Shown piece after piece: positions 46,790-59,538 of a DNA stretch of 64,000 bases. A program made the position numbers and the translations under genes. The DNA is from Topomyia yanbarensis. Taxonomy: Eukaryota > Arthropoda > Insecta > Diptera > Culicidae. Position 1 is the first letter of the stretch; the number at the start of each line of letters is the position of its first letter. The notes beneath the pieces are model-generated. The model was given only the letters and a program-made list of their open reading frames with translations, ran no database searches and had not been told where the DNA came from. The DNA lies in contig NC_080672.1 of assembly GCF_030247195.1 (NCBI RefSeq), forward strand, positions 90,964,113 through 91,028,112. The letters are read 5' to 3'.

Positions 46790-46935
46790 TCTGCGTGGTC
46801 CCTACGTAAAATTTCATATGAAATCACGTGGGATTTCACGTGGAAATTCAAGTAGAATTTCACGCGTAATTTCATATGGAATTTCACATGGAATTCCGCG
46901 ACGGTTTACGCGTGAAATCCCATGTGACATTCGAT
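46790..46935. repeat. 12-bp satellite, block 4
   Basis: A short continuation of block 3 after the TIR element, ending near CCCATGTGACATTCG. Confidence 0.8.
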
Positions 46936-47349
46936 CCCGGCGAATGCATCAATTTTACGAAAAATGAGTAGAGTAGAATGGCGCCAAATAAGTATGGGGG
47001 GTACAATAGGTATAGGGTATTATCTTTGCTATGTTATTGACGACTGTAATTTCGGCTGTTACCTTGGATCAACTGTATTAGTTGCGGTATCGTTTATGTT
47101 TTTGCGTGTTGGTCTGCGAAAACACATTGTCTTTCGTCCTCGGCACAGTACATTTAATCAACGTAAAAAAAAGTCACGTGAGTATTTTCTTATGTAAAAA
47201 TTAATGCTTAAAGCGATAGTTGTCCTGTGTTGCCGATTCTGATGAGACGAAATCGAAACGAGAATTCCATAACACATCGCCTGATTAAATAATTTTGATG
47301 AATAATTATTTATATAGAACTCTTCAACTAAATTTATTATGAGACTGTG
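46936..47349. other. No recognised gene
   Basis: An open frame at 46,964-47,197 (77 codons, a hydrophobic middle and a basic end) matches nothing I know and is short enough to be chance. Confidence 0.4.
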
Positions 47350-48875
47350 TATTAGAGTGGCTCACGGTTTGCGCATTGCGTTCAAAGTTTGTATGGGATT
47401 TTATATGGAGAAATTAATTATTTTGCATTTACGTTATTAAAGATCGCTATTTCACTCAATATGAAAAACCAGTTTTATAAAACTATAGTTTAAACCTTGT
47501 TTAACAACTTTGTCAAAGACCGTAACTAGCTACGAGTTTTCATAAAATAGTTATAACGATTTCAAAACATATGGTAAAATACAAATGCAGAAATTGATTA
47601 CTTTTCCCAACACTGTCGGTGTACTACCGACATCGACAATAAAAACTTAAATAAATGAGAATATATTCATCGTAGAGACTTGGTACCTTTGAATGAAATG
47701 TTCAGAATGAATTGCTGAAAAGTATAGACGTAGCTAGAAAATGAAAAGAAGGAGGGGGGGGGGGGGCATGTGTACTTCCCAGTCCTTGTTTTGATTGTTT
47801 TGTATAAGACAAAGAATCATTACGTCCTTGTAAATGTCAACGACTGAACTTTCTTAATATTTTGGTAGACCCAAATATGAATCATAATTAGATTGTAATC
47901 TTTGTTGTGGGAAATAACATTTACAATATTTAGAATTTACACCTACCAATTTATGTGTTGTTTTTGCTTGGGGCAAAAACTAACTCAGGTCTGGAAATCG
48001 CGTTGGATTCTAACCCGAAGTATATTTCGCCAACATCACCTCTGTTTTGCGTGACCCTAACTCAATTTCATCAAAAAACGCTTGTTTGAAATAACTATCC
48101 TGGTTTTGTTCCTAGATTAACAAGGGAAAACGTCAATAGAAACAATTCCGAAACTTCAAGGAATCTAAGGATATGCATTTTTTTAAATTCTGACTCTGAA
48201 CGGCTAAAAATACGGTTTTAAAATATGTACAACTTATAAACCGTTGTAACATTTTAAATGAGATAACAGTAGAGCCCTTAAATAGTAGCACTCAAACACG
48301 TAAGATAAATTTTTAATTCGGCGGTTTAAACCTGCGTTAAAGATGTGCTCCTTATGTTATACTAAACTATCTAAAAAGGAAACTGGGGAGTACGCAAGCC
48401 ACACCCCCTCTTGTTTCCATTTTCTGACTACGTCCATGTCATTCAGCAATTCATTCTGAACATTTCATTCAAAGATACCAAGTCTCTGCGATAAATATAT
48501 TCTCATTTATTCATGTTTAAAGTATCTGTGTCGTGGTGTACTGACAGTGTTGGAAGAAATAATTAACTTTTAAAATCGTTATAACTATTTTATGAAAACT
48601 CGTAGCTAATTACTGTCTTTGACAAAGTTGTTAACCAAGGTTTGAATTATCGTTTTATAAAGCTGGTTTTTCATATTGAGTGAAATAGCGATCTTTATTA
48701 ACGTAAATGCAAAATAATTAATTTCCCCATATAAAATCCCATACAAACTTTAAACGCAATGCGCAAACCCGGGAAGCAACCGACCGTTCCCAAACTTAGC
48801 ACAGGCATTTGGGACCACAAAAGGAACTCAAAAAGTGCTGTGCTGAAAAATGTCATTTTCGAGCCACTCTACTGT
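47350..48875. mobile_element. Foldback element, 1.5 kb
   Basis: The left end AGAGTGGCTC (47,354) and right end GAGCCACTCT (about 48,870) are inverted. The arms run about 47,354-47,800 and 48,380-48,872, sharing GCGCATTGCGTT, CATATTGAGTGAAATAGCG and AACTCGTAGCTA in opposite orientations. The left arm lacks about 110 bp present in the right arm (48,765-48,855). That extra piece has GGACCACAAAAGGAACTC and GTGCTGTGCTGAA, matching in reverse the GCACTTTGTTGGTTCC region of the element at 11,029. A G-run lies at 47,755-47,767. Confidence 0.87.
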
Positions 48876-51800
48876 GTATCTACAGCAAAGTTGTTGCTCG
48901 TGGAGTTTGGCAACCCTACGAGAAGAATATAGCAGATTACTATCAAAACTATACTATCTGAAATTATATCGAAAATGGATATGAATTTTATCTTATCTAT
49001 ACATAAGTTTAAAAATAAAAAGACAAGTGCACAACATTTAAGTATTTTCATCTTATTAATGTGTTTCAATTATACCCCGGACAGCATGCAGCTTGAAAAC
49101 CCCTTTTTCTGTTCACTTCTTCCGGAGCCAACTCCATTCAACCGGACATTTTTCAAGTGTACTTCCGTTGCTTTCCAATCCTAATCCACTTATGCAGCCG
49201 GTCTCTTTGTTCTACAACTGTCCTTCTGAATGTGTCTTTCAAGCAATCTGTTGGTGGCCCTAAAACACACATTCGAAAAAAACAACACCGTAACGCTAAA
49301 GCCGATTGAACTTCCGCAACCCTTCCCCGTCTCCTTCAAACAAACAATCTATACTCGTAGCGATTTCGGAAGACACTCTAACTAGTTTTCCGCCATAACC
49401 TACACCACGCCATTCACACTGCTGTGACCTCTTCCGCACACGTGCTACCATCGACCACGGCATCAGTGGCTTTTTTCCCTCGCCCCCGCAAACGTACCGC
49501 TTATAGTGTTTATGCATTTTCAATTTCCATGAATACACCATACCATATCCTTAGGGATATTAAAAATAAATACGGGAGATGGGAAATGAATTCAATTTGA
49601 GCAGCCATCACATCACACACCACATCTGATGGTGTCCGGGTGTTTGCCCCCATGTGGAATGTAAAATTTGTGGAAGCGCAAAAAAGATGCGAAAATCTTC
49701 ACCCGCCTGCCGGCGCCGCCGTGTGCTGTTTCTATCGGCCATCCAATCCAGCACGGAGGCGTGAATCTGTTTCCTTCACTACATACCGAGTCAAGTCACC
49801 ACTGCAATGGTTCAACCCGCCGGGATTTTCTATTTCACCAATCTGTGAGGTACCCCTTACCCTAGCTAAAGGGATCGTTCGGAAGCGAGGGAGTGACATT
49901 TGGCTGCTCTAACGATTGCCACACTAACGATATTCCTTTGGCATCTAAATCCTCGATAAACACGTGTATGCAAATGTTGTTACCGTGCGATGCGATGCTG
50001 TACGGAAGATGATATACCAGGTGTCGACGAAGTAGGGAGACCAGTGTTGGCAAGCTAACACCTATTGAATGATTAGCAAATAAGTTGTTTCTGGAAACTG
50101 ATGTTCATTTTTTTATCGAGTAAACTATTCCCAATCCACTTTGAGAAACCGTATTCAATAAGTACTGCACATATTACTATATCGGTTTCATTTGAGCAAC
50201 AAAAGGGAACAAATATGTCAATGAAAAAACACGTTGGCAACACTGGCCAGCAGCCTTCATACCTATCATCTCCGAATGTATATTTTACGTTAAAAGCTGC
50301 TAAAAGTCGTCAAATTGATGTCATCCTTTCTCACCCTAGCTGCCGGCATCGAAAAAGTTGCCTTCTACGGAGCGGCTACGTTTGCGGTATCATAAAACCC
50401 TTATCCCATTCTAACACGGGGGTATCCTGGGTAGAGTAGTAGAATCAATCCCACGAGGACGTCAAAATTGGATTGGAACAATCCCTCGGAACCTGGCCCG
50501 GCGGATGAGAATCAGGAATACGGTTTCATTTGGCTACTGGTTTCACCGTAAGTACCACACACGCACACCGTAGTCGAAGACGGATGACTTGAGGGATGAT
50601 TTGATGAATTCATAACAACGTCATTTTCCCCTTTTTTGCTGTGAAGTTTGGCCCGTGATCCGTTAGTCTTCGCTTGTTTCGACTATCTTGTTGTGGGTCC
50701 TATAATTGACAAGGATATTAACAATTATTCAATGATTGTGTCTTGTTCGTAGAGACTGAGATAAGGTTGTTTTTATTTTCCCCTCTTTGATGCATTTATA
50801 GATGCTGACAAGAGAAGAGTGGAATGCGTAGGCTGTGCGTACCGCACTTACAGCTGTCTGGAAGGCATCAATCATCGTTATTTCGATGATTTTTTCGACC
50901 ATCATTATGAACAGCGTTTTTGAGCGAAGGGTTGGAGGTTCGACGGAAATTAACACTTTCATTCTTTTTGCTGTCTAATTTTCTAAAGGATGTGTAGCAC
51001 TTGACATCGAGTTTAACTTGCTGAGGGAAATGTTGAACAATGTACAAATTAGACACATGTCAACAGCTGTAATGGTCACCAGATAAAACTAAATGGCGTG
51101 AAAGTTTGGAGTGCAGATGTATCGATCATCAATATCACTATGTGATTTTGGGGGTTAAAACTTGACTCCAAAAGAAAATTTGTTTATAGTCTGTTTATTT
51201 TATATGAGACATTCCATGAGAAACCGGCCGACCACAAAATATGACCATCATCAATTCTTCAGTTGTGTTTGGTTTATGAATCTCTGTGATTTTCTTTGGC
51301 AATAACTTTTTGATCCAAGAGTAATTTTAAAAAAGAGCCTAGATATTTCTGTGGGCATAACATTCATAAAAATTTCGTTCGATTACCGTATCTTATACAG
51401 CAAAACTGTCTAAGAAAGTGTTATTGGGATACTGAAAAAAATCTAGGACCATTTTTCATAAAAACAAAAAATAATTGTGAAAATTTAAATTGCGAAAAAA
51501 AACATTTAGATTTTTTTACATTTTTTCATCCAAAATTTAGGGAGAAAAGAAACATTTTAAATGTGAGTGCATGATAGAGTCACCTCTCCTTCTTGACTTC
51601 ACCCAAAACGAATCTTTGGGGGCATAAATGCATCTGTTTTTTTCGCTCTCGAGCTGTGAGCGAAAAGCTCCCAAATGATTCGTTAGTGTTGAACCTACCT
51701 CATACTTGTGCAATACAATATCGTATCCCATAGCTACACGCTGTTGGCTATACAGTGCAGAGATAACTTGAATAACACATACCAACGTCTCCATACTGTT

Positions 51801-51951
51801 CCACTTCTGATCGCTGGTACAATGATGAGAAGTTTACATTGTTCATTCGAACAATTACTCATTATGTGACGTTATGCCCTAGGGTGTAAATACGCGTTTT
51901 AACGGGTAGATGTTTGTCCTGTCGGTTCCAGTCCTGATGCTGCCCGTTAAT
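48876..51951. other. Mostly unassigned, possibly single-copy DNA
   Basis: No domain was recognised in frames at 49,296-49,541, 49,640-49,912 or 50,101-50,439. A possible exon is noted at 50,436-50,547. The rest is AT-rich with no feature I can support. Confidence 0.45.
50436..50547 (+). other. Possible exon end with GTAAGT donor
   Basis: An open stretch reads RGRQNWIGTIPRNLARRMRI and then NTVSFGYWFH, running up to a consensus splice donor (GTAAGTACC at 50,550). The residue mix is protein-like but I do not recognise a family. It may equally be chance; no acceptor upstream was proven. Confidence 0.25.
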
Positions 51952-52870
51952 CTTTTTGCCTTTCTCCTATAGAAAGGCTATGCAATCAATCTGAAAACTG
52001 ACTTATTATCCGAGGCTCGGAAGGCTGAGTCTCTTATACCATTCCACTTAGTTCGTCAAGTTTGGCAAATGTATGTGTGTGCGTTGCCTTTCTCCTATAG
52101 AAAGGCTCTGCGATCAATCTAAAAACCGACGTTTAACCGAGGCCCGGAGGGCTGAGTCTCTTATACCATTCGACTCAGTTCGTCGAGTTAGACAAATGTC
52201 TGTGTGTGTGACCAAAAATAAGCACATTGGTTATTCAGAGATGGCTGAGCCGCATTTTTCAAACTTAGTCTCAAATGAAAAGTACAACGTTCTCATAAGC
52301 TGCTATTGAATTTCATTTAATTACGACTTCCGGTTCCGGAGTTACAGGTTGAAGAGTGGGGCCACGTATGAAATTCCCATCTAAATCGGAATCAGAATGG
52401 TATCTAAAAGATGCAAAACTTTATAAAATGTGTTCGAAAATGTTTTGATTTATAGTTTCAGCTCACTGATGTCTAATCAAATCCACGTTGACCACATTGG
52501 ACACCTTCGGCGGAACCAGAAACTTCGGGAATGTGGTTAGGTTCCTGAATTGAATTCACATCTGCTTCTCAGAAATGTCTGACTCGATTTTCACAAAATT
52601 CACAAAACATCCCTATTGAATGCTATTAAATTTCCTTTGAATCGGAGCTCTGCTTCCTGTATTACGGGTTGAAGTATGCGGCCATATAATTCCCATATAA
52701 ATCGGTAATCAATATATGTATAAATGGTGCAAAAATAATTAAAATGAGTTACAAATTGCTTGAAATTGATGGCCAACACTCTTATACCAATCGACTCACT
52801 TCGTTGAGTTCGGAAAACGTGTGTATTCGTATGTGTGTGTGACCAACAATTGCGCATTGGTTACTCGAAG
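51952..52870 (+). repeat. Family A heads in tandem
   Basis: GCCTTTCTCCTATAGAAAGG occurs at 51,958 and again at 52,085, each followed by CTATGCAATCAATCTGAAAAC-type sequence, CGGAGGGCTGAGTCTCTTAT and GTGTGTG. Further down, TTCCGGAGTTACAGGTTGAAG (52,330) and TGTATTACGGGTTGAAG (52,658) mark a second diverged tandem unit, each followed by CCATATAAATCGG-like sequence. Confidence 0.8.
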
Positions 52871-53810
52871 ATGATCGAACCGATTTTCTCAAAACAGGCC
52901 TCAAATGGAAGGTGTAATATGCAGTTGGGTGTAGTATTACCCCGCCCCCCCCCCCCACCTTACCCTAACGACTGTTGCTTTCATTATCCCACCTCCTTGG
53001 CCACCCTCGCAACCGCATTAGCGCAGCCTAATTTTTCAGAATATTTTTTTTCTATTCAAGCAAACTGCACCAAATTTATAGCGCTTGTTGTGAAGCTTAA
53101 TCAATGATATTTCTCGAAATTTAGAAGCCTGGTGTGTTTTGTTCGTTTGTTATATTGGAGTAAGCGAAAAAAGTGATGTCCCATAACTTCACCTTGCTTT
53201 TTTACCTTTCTCATATAGAAAGGTTATGCAATAACTCTAAAGATCGTCAACCTAATCCCGGTCAAATTTTTGTTGACTAATGTAGGTTTTCTTTATTTTA
53301 ACAGCGGCGTAGTTAGGGGCACGTGGTGAGTTATTACCAGCACTTTCCCCTCCATCGCACCACTATTCTCTAAACCCACCATCCCTCATCGATAATCATA
53401 ATCCCCCCGAAGAAAATTTCCTAGTTTCTCCACAATAAACTTCCTTGGTGGGTCTGTAAAACTAGTGAAAAATTTGGTTTGAAATGATTTTGAGTTTGAA
53501 GAAAATTTCCTAGTTCCTCCAAAATAAACTTCCTTGGTGGGTCTGTAAAACTAGCAAAAAATCTGGTTTGAAATGATTTTGAGTTTGAAAACTACTTTAA
53601 AATTGAAACTAATTTAAAATTTGTTAACAAGTTGGCGGGTTCCGGACTCCCAGAACCCTCCTCCCGCTCCTCCGCTGTTGGGTTCAAGTGTTTCAGCTTC
53701 GACACATAGCTTCTCAAGTTCATGGCTGTCTATCCATTGTATGTATGTGCAAATCTTACTGAATATGTAATGGACAATTTCAACATTATATTGAACATAA
53801 ACAGTCATAA

Positions 53811-56106
53811 AATCATGAACAAAAAGTCACGATTTGTGAACTGAGAAATTTACGAAAACCATGACCAAGTTCCTGCAATTATGAATAATAAACCACGAAT
53901 TCATGAAACTATTTGTGTTTTCAAAAAACTAGTTCGCCCCGAATATATACAAGGCGTTATATTAGAATGTTCGGTTAGGCTCCTGTTGTTGTTCCCTGTA
54001 CATGTTTATTTTTTGTTGTGATTCTAGTTCATGATATGGGCATACACAGCCGACAGTCAAATGTTGTTCAAGATTTCAAGAGCTTATTCGCGATTCTTGT
54101 GATTTCTCATCACGTTATTGTGCTATCTCATTCATGAGTTTACTATCGCATTTTTCTGTCAGACTAGCGGGATTAAAATTCATGATTTCAGGATCTTAGT
54201 CGCGATTTTTGTGATTTCTATTCATGTTAACGTGACATTTTAGTTATGAGTAGAGTGATTCATGTTCATTATTTCAAGATTTGTCACGAGTTGTGTGATT
54301 TGTATTCATGATTTCAGGATCTAAGTCACGATTTTTGTAACTGCTGTTTATGTTATCGTAATATTTTAGTCATAAATAGAGTAATTCATGTTAATAATTT
54401 AAGGATCTTTGTCATGATTTTCGTAATTTCTGTTCATGTTATCGTAATATTTCATTTTAGAACTTACTTCCAAATTTTACACGGAGAGTAATATGACTAA
54501 TGTTCATGATATCAGCAGTTTTATCATGGTGTTCGTAAATTCTCTTCGCCTAATTGTGATCTATTATGTTTTGGTTACTATAGGTTTTTTTATTCGGGAT
54601 AACGTGACAATATGAACTGGATCATAAAAATGTGACTGATTTGTGATATCGTGTTCTGTGCATTATATCACGCACACTATTTGGGATTTTCAGCGCAGTT
54701 TTCATTCTCTATCCAGACATCACCACGAACCTTATCAAACGAATATCGATGTTCGAGGTCCTAATAGTTTTTTTTTTTTGCCTTTCTCCTATAGAAAGGT
54801 TATGCAATCACTCTGAACATCGTCGATTTAATCCCGGCTAATTTTTTTTGACTTGCATAGGTTTTCTCAGGGGTCGTAGTTAGGGGGATACGGTGAGCCC
54901 CCCCACATCACTCACCACTCTTCCCTAAACCGTCCTTCCCTCATAAAGTACCCCTCTACGCGAATAAAATTTTCTAATTCCTCTAGAATAAATTTTCCTA
55001 GTAGGTCTGAAAAACCAGTGCAAAATTTGGTTTGAAATGATTTTGAGTTGAGAAACTAATTTAAAATTTCTTAACGTTTCAGCGTCGATATATAGCGACT
55101 CAAGTTCGTAGCTGTCGATTCATTGTACGTATGTGTAAATCGAACTGAATATTTAATAGACATTTCCACTATTATATTAAACATAACCAGCCATGGAATC
55201 GTAGTTTGGATAAATGAGAAAGGCACAATTGCACCACTAGGTGGATTAAAATGGGTTTTTTGTATATCTAATGTTCGTGTCTATTACTATGGTCGCTAGC
55301 AGCTGGGCATTTCATAAAACAGTGCAATCAATAAAAATGATTCCACGAATAATTCTGCAAATTTTGTGAAAGAGCTCCCGGGAAAATTTCATTATGTTGC
55401 ATGAAATTGTAAATGATCAGCGATATCTTCTAAATATCACAAGTCCACGAATACATGAATAATATTTTATGATTTCGTGCACTATTACACAAAAATGTAC
55501 GTGAGTTATTTATTGATTTATACTAGTTACCATGAATTAGTTCACGAATACATGAATTATATTTCATGATTCGAGAACTAATCTCACGAGCACGGATATA
55601 AGATCGCGACTTATATTAGGAATCATGAACCAGTTCACGAATACATGAATAATATTTGATGATTTTGTAAACTATTTCACGAGCACGGAAATAATATATT
55701 AGATATCATGTATTAGTTCACGAGAATTGAATGGATTCATGAGTAAAATTTTAAATTTCGTGAAATAGTTCACGAGAGCATATCCAGAATATTTTGATTT
55801 CGTGAACTAAGGCTCTTATATCTATGAAAATCATCATGAGTCAACCTTTGGTTTTATGATTAATGTTCATAAAGTTGTGAGCTAGTTCGCGTACTGAAAA
55901 TCGCATTAGAAATGGAAACCGTGACTGAACTTCACAAAACAAAAACAAATAGTTCTACTAAAATAAGCGTTATGCTGAAGTTACTGAAGGGAAATTGAAC
56001 ATAATTGTAAAACACATGATTTTTGTTCATGGTCCTGTTTTCATAACGTAGAAAAGTGATTATTTCAGGATTCATATTCACGATTTTGGGAACAATTTTT
56101 TTCCGT
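53811..56106 (+). repeat. CATGA/TTCACGA repeat B, copy 2
   Basis: Collinear with copy 1 (35,527-36,890) but longer. It is inserted in family A copy A1 and is itself interrupted by family A copy A2 at about 54,770-55,260. The flanks GATGTTCGAGGTCCTAATAG and ATTACTATGGTCGCTAGCAG, adjacent in copy 1, show the break point. The 3' part has the same 90-bp sub-repeats. Confidence 0.83.
54770..55260 (+). repeat. Family A copy A2, apparently full length
   Basis: About 490 bp, starting after a T-run with GCCTTTCTCCTATAGAAAGG and ending AATTGCACCACTAGGTGGATT. The short inverted match GCCTTTCTC ... GAGAAAGGC near the two ends, and a stem CCTTTCT/AGAAAGG at the head, are visible. No protein is encoded. 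The mode of transposition is unknown to me. Confidence 0.8.
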
Positions 56107-56179
56107 GTGATTTGGATAAATGAGAGGGCACAATTGCACCACTAGGTGGATTAAAACAGGCTTTTTATAGTAAGGTTTA

Positions 56180-58425
56180 AAAAGCTTCAAAAGCCTGGCC
56201 TGTAGTGTATTGGCACTGTGTGGGACTCACGACTAACGTTCGTGCCTAACCACTGAAAACAATCCATACTTTTTGTGCTCTTCGTCCCCACAGAACTACG
56301 TCATCGTATTATTTCGTGGGGGGATCGTTGTGCTTTCGTCGCATCTCTTTCTTTTGCTCTATCTCGGAGTCTCGCTTGGTTCATGGAGTGAATTGACCTA
56401 TGAGCTTTGATCACGTCTCCATTTAGCTCTCGTCTCGGTGAGCCGTTCAGCTGCTTGAGCCATTTAGCTCGATAATCATTCAGCTCCCAGCCTTATCACG
56501 ATCTACTCGGATGATCCCCAACGGTGAACTAACCCTACTCCTACCGATAGTTCCCCGACGGAGGAATATCACGCTTCCTTGAACCATTTAGCTCCCAGCT
56601 TTATCGAGATCAACTCAGATATTATCCTAGTCCGACTGAGAGTTCGCCGGAAACAGAATTTCTCTCGGTACCGGTGTTTGTTTCGTGAGCCAATCAGCTC
56701 CCCTTTTCGTCACGATTTTGTCGGGTAGTCCACGTCGACGAATCTACCCTACCGTGAATTCCTCTGCTGTAAATTACTCCCGATACCGGCGTACCTTGCT
56801 GGAAGCCATTTAGCTTTCCGCTTCGTCTTCTCGGTCTAGTCCCCGGCGATGGACCTAACCTACTCAACGGGCCAGCCAGTAAGTGCCGGGATCCATCCAG
56901 CGATTCCGGGTGGAGCATAGCTTCCGGTTCACTGGCGCCCCAACGACCCATTGCTAGCTATTCGACACGGTCTTTTCGGTCTAATTCGGAAGGGTGTCGA
57001 GGTCGGCGATTCCGGTGAAGCCTGAAGTCCAGTTCACTGGCGCCCCGACGACCCAAGCCCGGTGCTATGTCGCGTACTACTCAACTGATCCCCGGCGACC
57101 TAGTCTACACCGTCGGAGAGTTCCCCGGCGGCGGAATTTCTCCCGAAAAACAATTTGTGGTTTCCCGGCGACGTTCTAGCCAATGGCGCTACTTTGTTGG
57201 TCCCTTTGCCACTTCCTCTGCAGCTCGGAGAGTCTACTCGTAACCACTCTGTTGGCAGCGTCCCAGATATGCTCGTCGTGGCACATCTCTTCGACGATAT
57301 TGTCCACTGTCACACAATGTTTTTGTCCCTTCAAACTTCTTTGAATCTAGGGCATTCGAAGATCACGTGTTCGGGTGTCTCTTGCACGTTCACACCCTCC
57401 GGGCAAAGAGGTGACGAAGCGTGTCCAAACCGATGTTGGTACTTCCGGAAGCATCAGTGCCCGGACAAGAACTGCGTCAAATAAAAATTCACCTCTCCAT
57501 GTTTCCTATGTACTCAAGCAGATTAATTTGAGATAAGTCGGTGCGTATAACTTCCTTTCTCCGCGTTGTCCCACTCTTGCTGACACTTAGCCAACGAGTC
57601 CGCTCGAACCAGTCTCCTTTCGTTACGCGCCTTTCTCCGCTGGTAGCATTCCACGTCCTCAACCAGAGTGATGCAGATGGGGGGGGGGATCATCCCGGCA
57701 ATTAAGCATACAGCCTCCGACGATATCGTTCTGTACGCACTCACGACACGAACAGCCACGAAACGTGCTTATCAACTTCGTCCGGTTCCGCATCAACTTC
57801 GTCCGGTTCAGTGCAGCAGCCCAGGCCGGTACGCCATACCTCAGTATTGATGATGAGACACCCGCCAGGAGACGTCTCGTGCTGCCTCTTGATCCTCCGT
57901 GATTCGGCATGATCCTTGCCAATGCGTTAGTTATCTCACAGCCTTCTCACATACATAGTCGACAAGGCGATTGTAATTTAACCGATCGTCGACCATCGCA
58001 CCCAGGTGCTTCAGTGCACGCATTGATTGGATGGATTGTCCCCCGACGCTAATCTCGACACGCTGGATCTTTTTACGGTTGCTGACCAGCACTACCTCGG
58101 TCTTGTGATGTGGTGAGCCAACTGCAACTTGACGTCAGCCATCCAGGTTTCCACGATGCTTATTGTCTCTGCCGTCAACATTTCCACCTCCTCAAGAGTC
58201 TCGCCTGTTGTCGTTAGGACAACATCATCTGCAAAACCAACGATCTACCCTGGGCAATTCCAGTGTTAACACTCTGTTAAACATTACATTCCAGAGCGTT
58301 GGGCCGTGTATGGTGCCCTGAGGCACTCCCGTCGCACAATGGGGCAGAATGCTACTTTCGACGCTCAAAACCTCTAGCGCCCTGGATATGTATCTTGGAT
58401 GATTGGTGTTTTCAGCAAAGTATCG
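56180..58425 (-). pseudogene. LINE C-terminal half (R1/I-like), broken
   Basis: On the minus strand from 58,425: EVLSVESSILPHCATGVPQG, TIHGPTLWNVMFN (reverse-transcriptase block), FADDVV in a shifted frame near 58,240, and HKTEVVLVSNRKKIQRVEIS. Then come ILRYGVPAWAAALN, MAVRVVSAYRTISSEAVCLI and CYQRRKARNERRLVRADSLA. At 57,351-57,404 is the zinc-knuckle-like CPEGVNVQETPEHVIFEC (C-X11-H-X4-C region), characteristic of the C-terminus of R1/I-group LINEs. Frame breaks include a run of ten G at 57,679-57,688. A 3' region with a tandem array follows to about 56,180. The N-terminal half, with the endonuclease, is missing. Confidence 0.87.
56420..57060. repeat. Degenerate tandem array of about 105 bp
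   Basis: CATTCAGCTCCCAGCCTTATC (56,481), CATTTAGCTCCCAGCTTTATC (56,584), CAATCAGCTCCCCTTTTCGTC (56,690) and CATTTAGCTTTCCGCTTCGTC (56,806) begin successive units. A sub-block GTTCACTGGCGCCCC(A/G)ACGACCCA repeats at 56,927 and 57,031. It lies at the 3' end of the LINE. Confidence 0.75.
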
Positions 58426-59538
58426 TGGATAAAAATAAACATTATTTTGATCTAGATAAGTAGAAACAGATCTAGATCAGTTCTATCTTTTGACACAGGC
58501 GTCCTATCGAAAAGTTTTCTTCGGTAAAGTTGTTTGCTTTGATATACTAAACATATGTTTCAAGGACACTTATGCTCTATAACCTATGTAGATGGCGCTA
58601 CATGACATTTAAAAAAAATATTCGAAAAAAATAATTTTTGCATTTTTTTATGAAAAAATCTCTGGAAATTTTTGGTTATTCCTAAATCTTTGAAAACATC
58701 CAGTAATTAAAAAGTTGTAAAGTGTGATAAATGTTATCATGACATTTAAAGGGTGTTTTTATCATAAATATTGAAAAAATATGACCCACAAAAATTTTAA
58801 TAACCCAGGAAGCGGCATATAGCGGCAGCTGAAATTTCGTTTGTGACTAGTAGAGACTTTTAACTTTATAACCACGAAGAGAAAAATGTGGGGCAAGGTG
58901 GGGCTTTTTATCTATAGACATTGGAAATAAGGAAAAAATATATAATTCGTATGAAATAGTTCCTAGTTTCCTTGAGTAAGTAAGATTTAAGTTAATCCAC
59001 TTCCACTACCGTTTTCTTTTAGCATTACCTTTAAGATTAAGCTTTTTAAAAATCTGACCATTCACCCCAAGATTCGATGTTATGTTCGTTAGGCATTTCA
59101 GAATGGCTTTTATATTCGTGCGGAACATTTCGTACATTTGACAATTTAACCTGTTTAGAATATATGAACTTGTTCTTATTATTGTTCTTTATCTTATAGT
59201 TTATTTCACATAACATTAAACTAGCTCTTGACATCTACAAATATTAGTTTTGAACTAGTCACACATAAAATTTCAGCAGCCGCCGCACATTGAGTAATGA
59301 TGGCAGAATTCGGAAATTGGCAATTTTACCTAACCTAAGTGTCTGTAGATAAAAAGCAACACCTTGCCCCACTTTTTTCTCTTCGTTATTATAAAGTTGA
59401 AAGTCTCTACGAAACACGAACAAAATTTCAGCTGCCGCCATCTGCCGCTTCGTGGGTTATTAAAATTTTTGAGGATTATATTTTTTCAATATTTATAATA
59501 AAAACACCCTTTAAATGACATGATAACATTTCTCCCTC

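Larger units (their letters stand above)
53200..56167 (+). repeat. Family A copy A1, split by repeat B
   Basis: The head CCTTTCTCATATAGAAAGG is at 53,205. The copy runs to ATAAACAGTCATAAAATC at 53,814 and resumes at 56,105 with GTGATTTGGATAAATGAG and AATTGCACCACTAGGTGG. The intact copy A2 shows these two parts are normally adjacent. A direct duplication of about 100 bp (AATTTCCTAGTTTCTCCACAA at 53,415 and AATTTCCTAGTTCCTCCAAAA at 53,504) lies inside. Confidence 0.82.
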
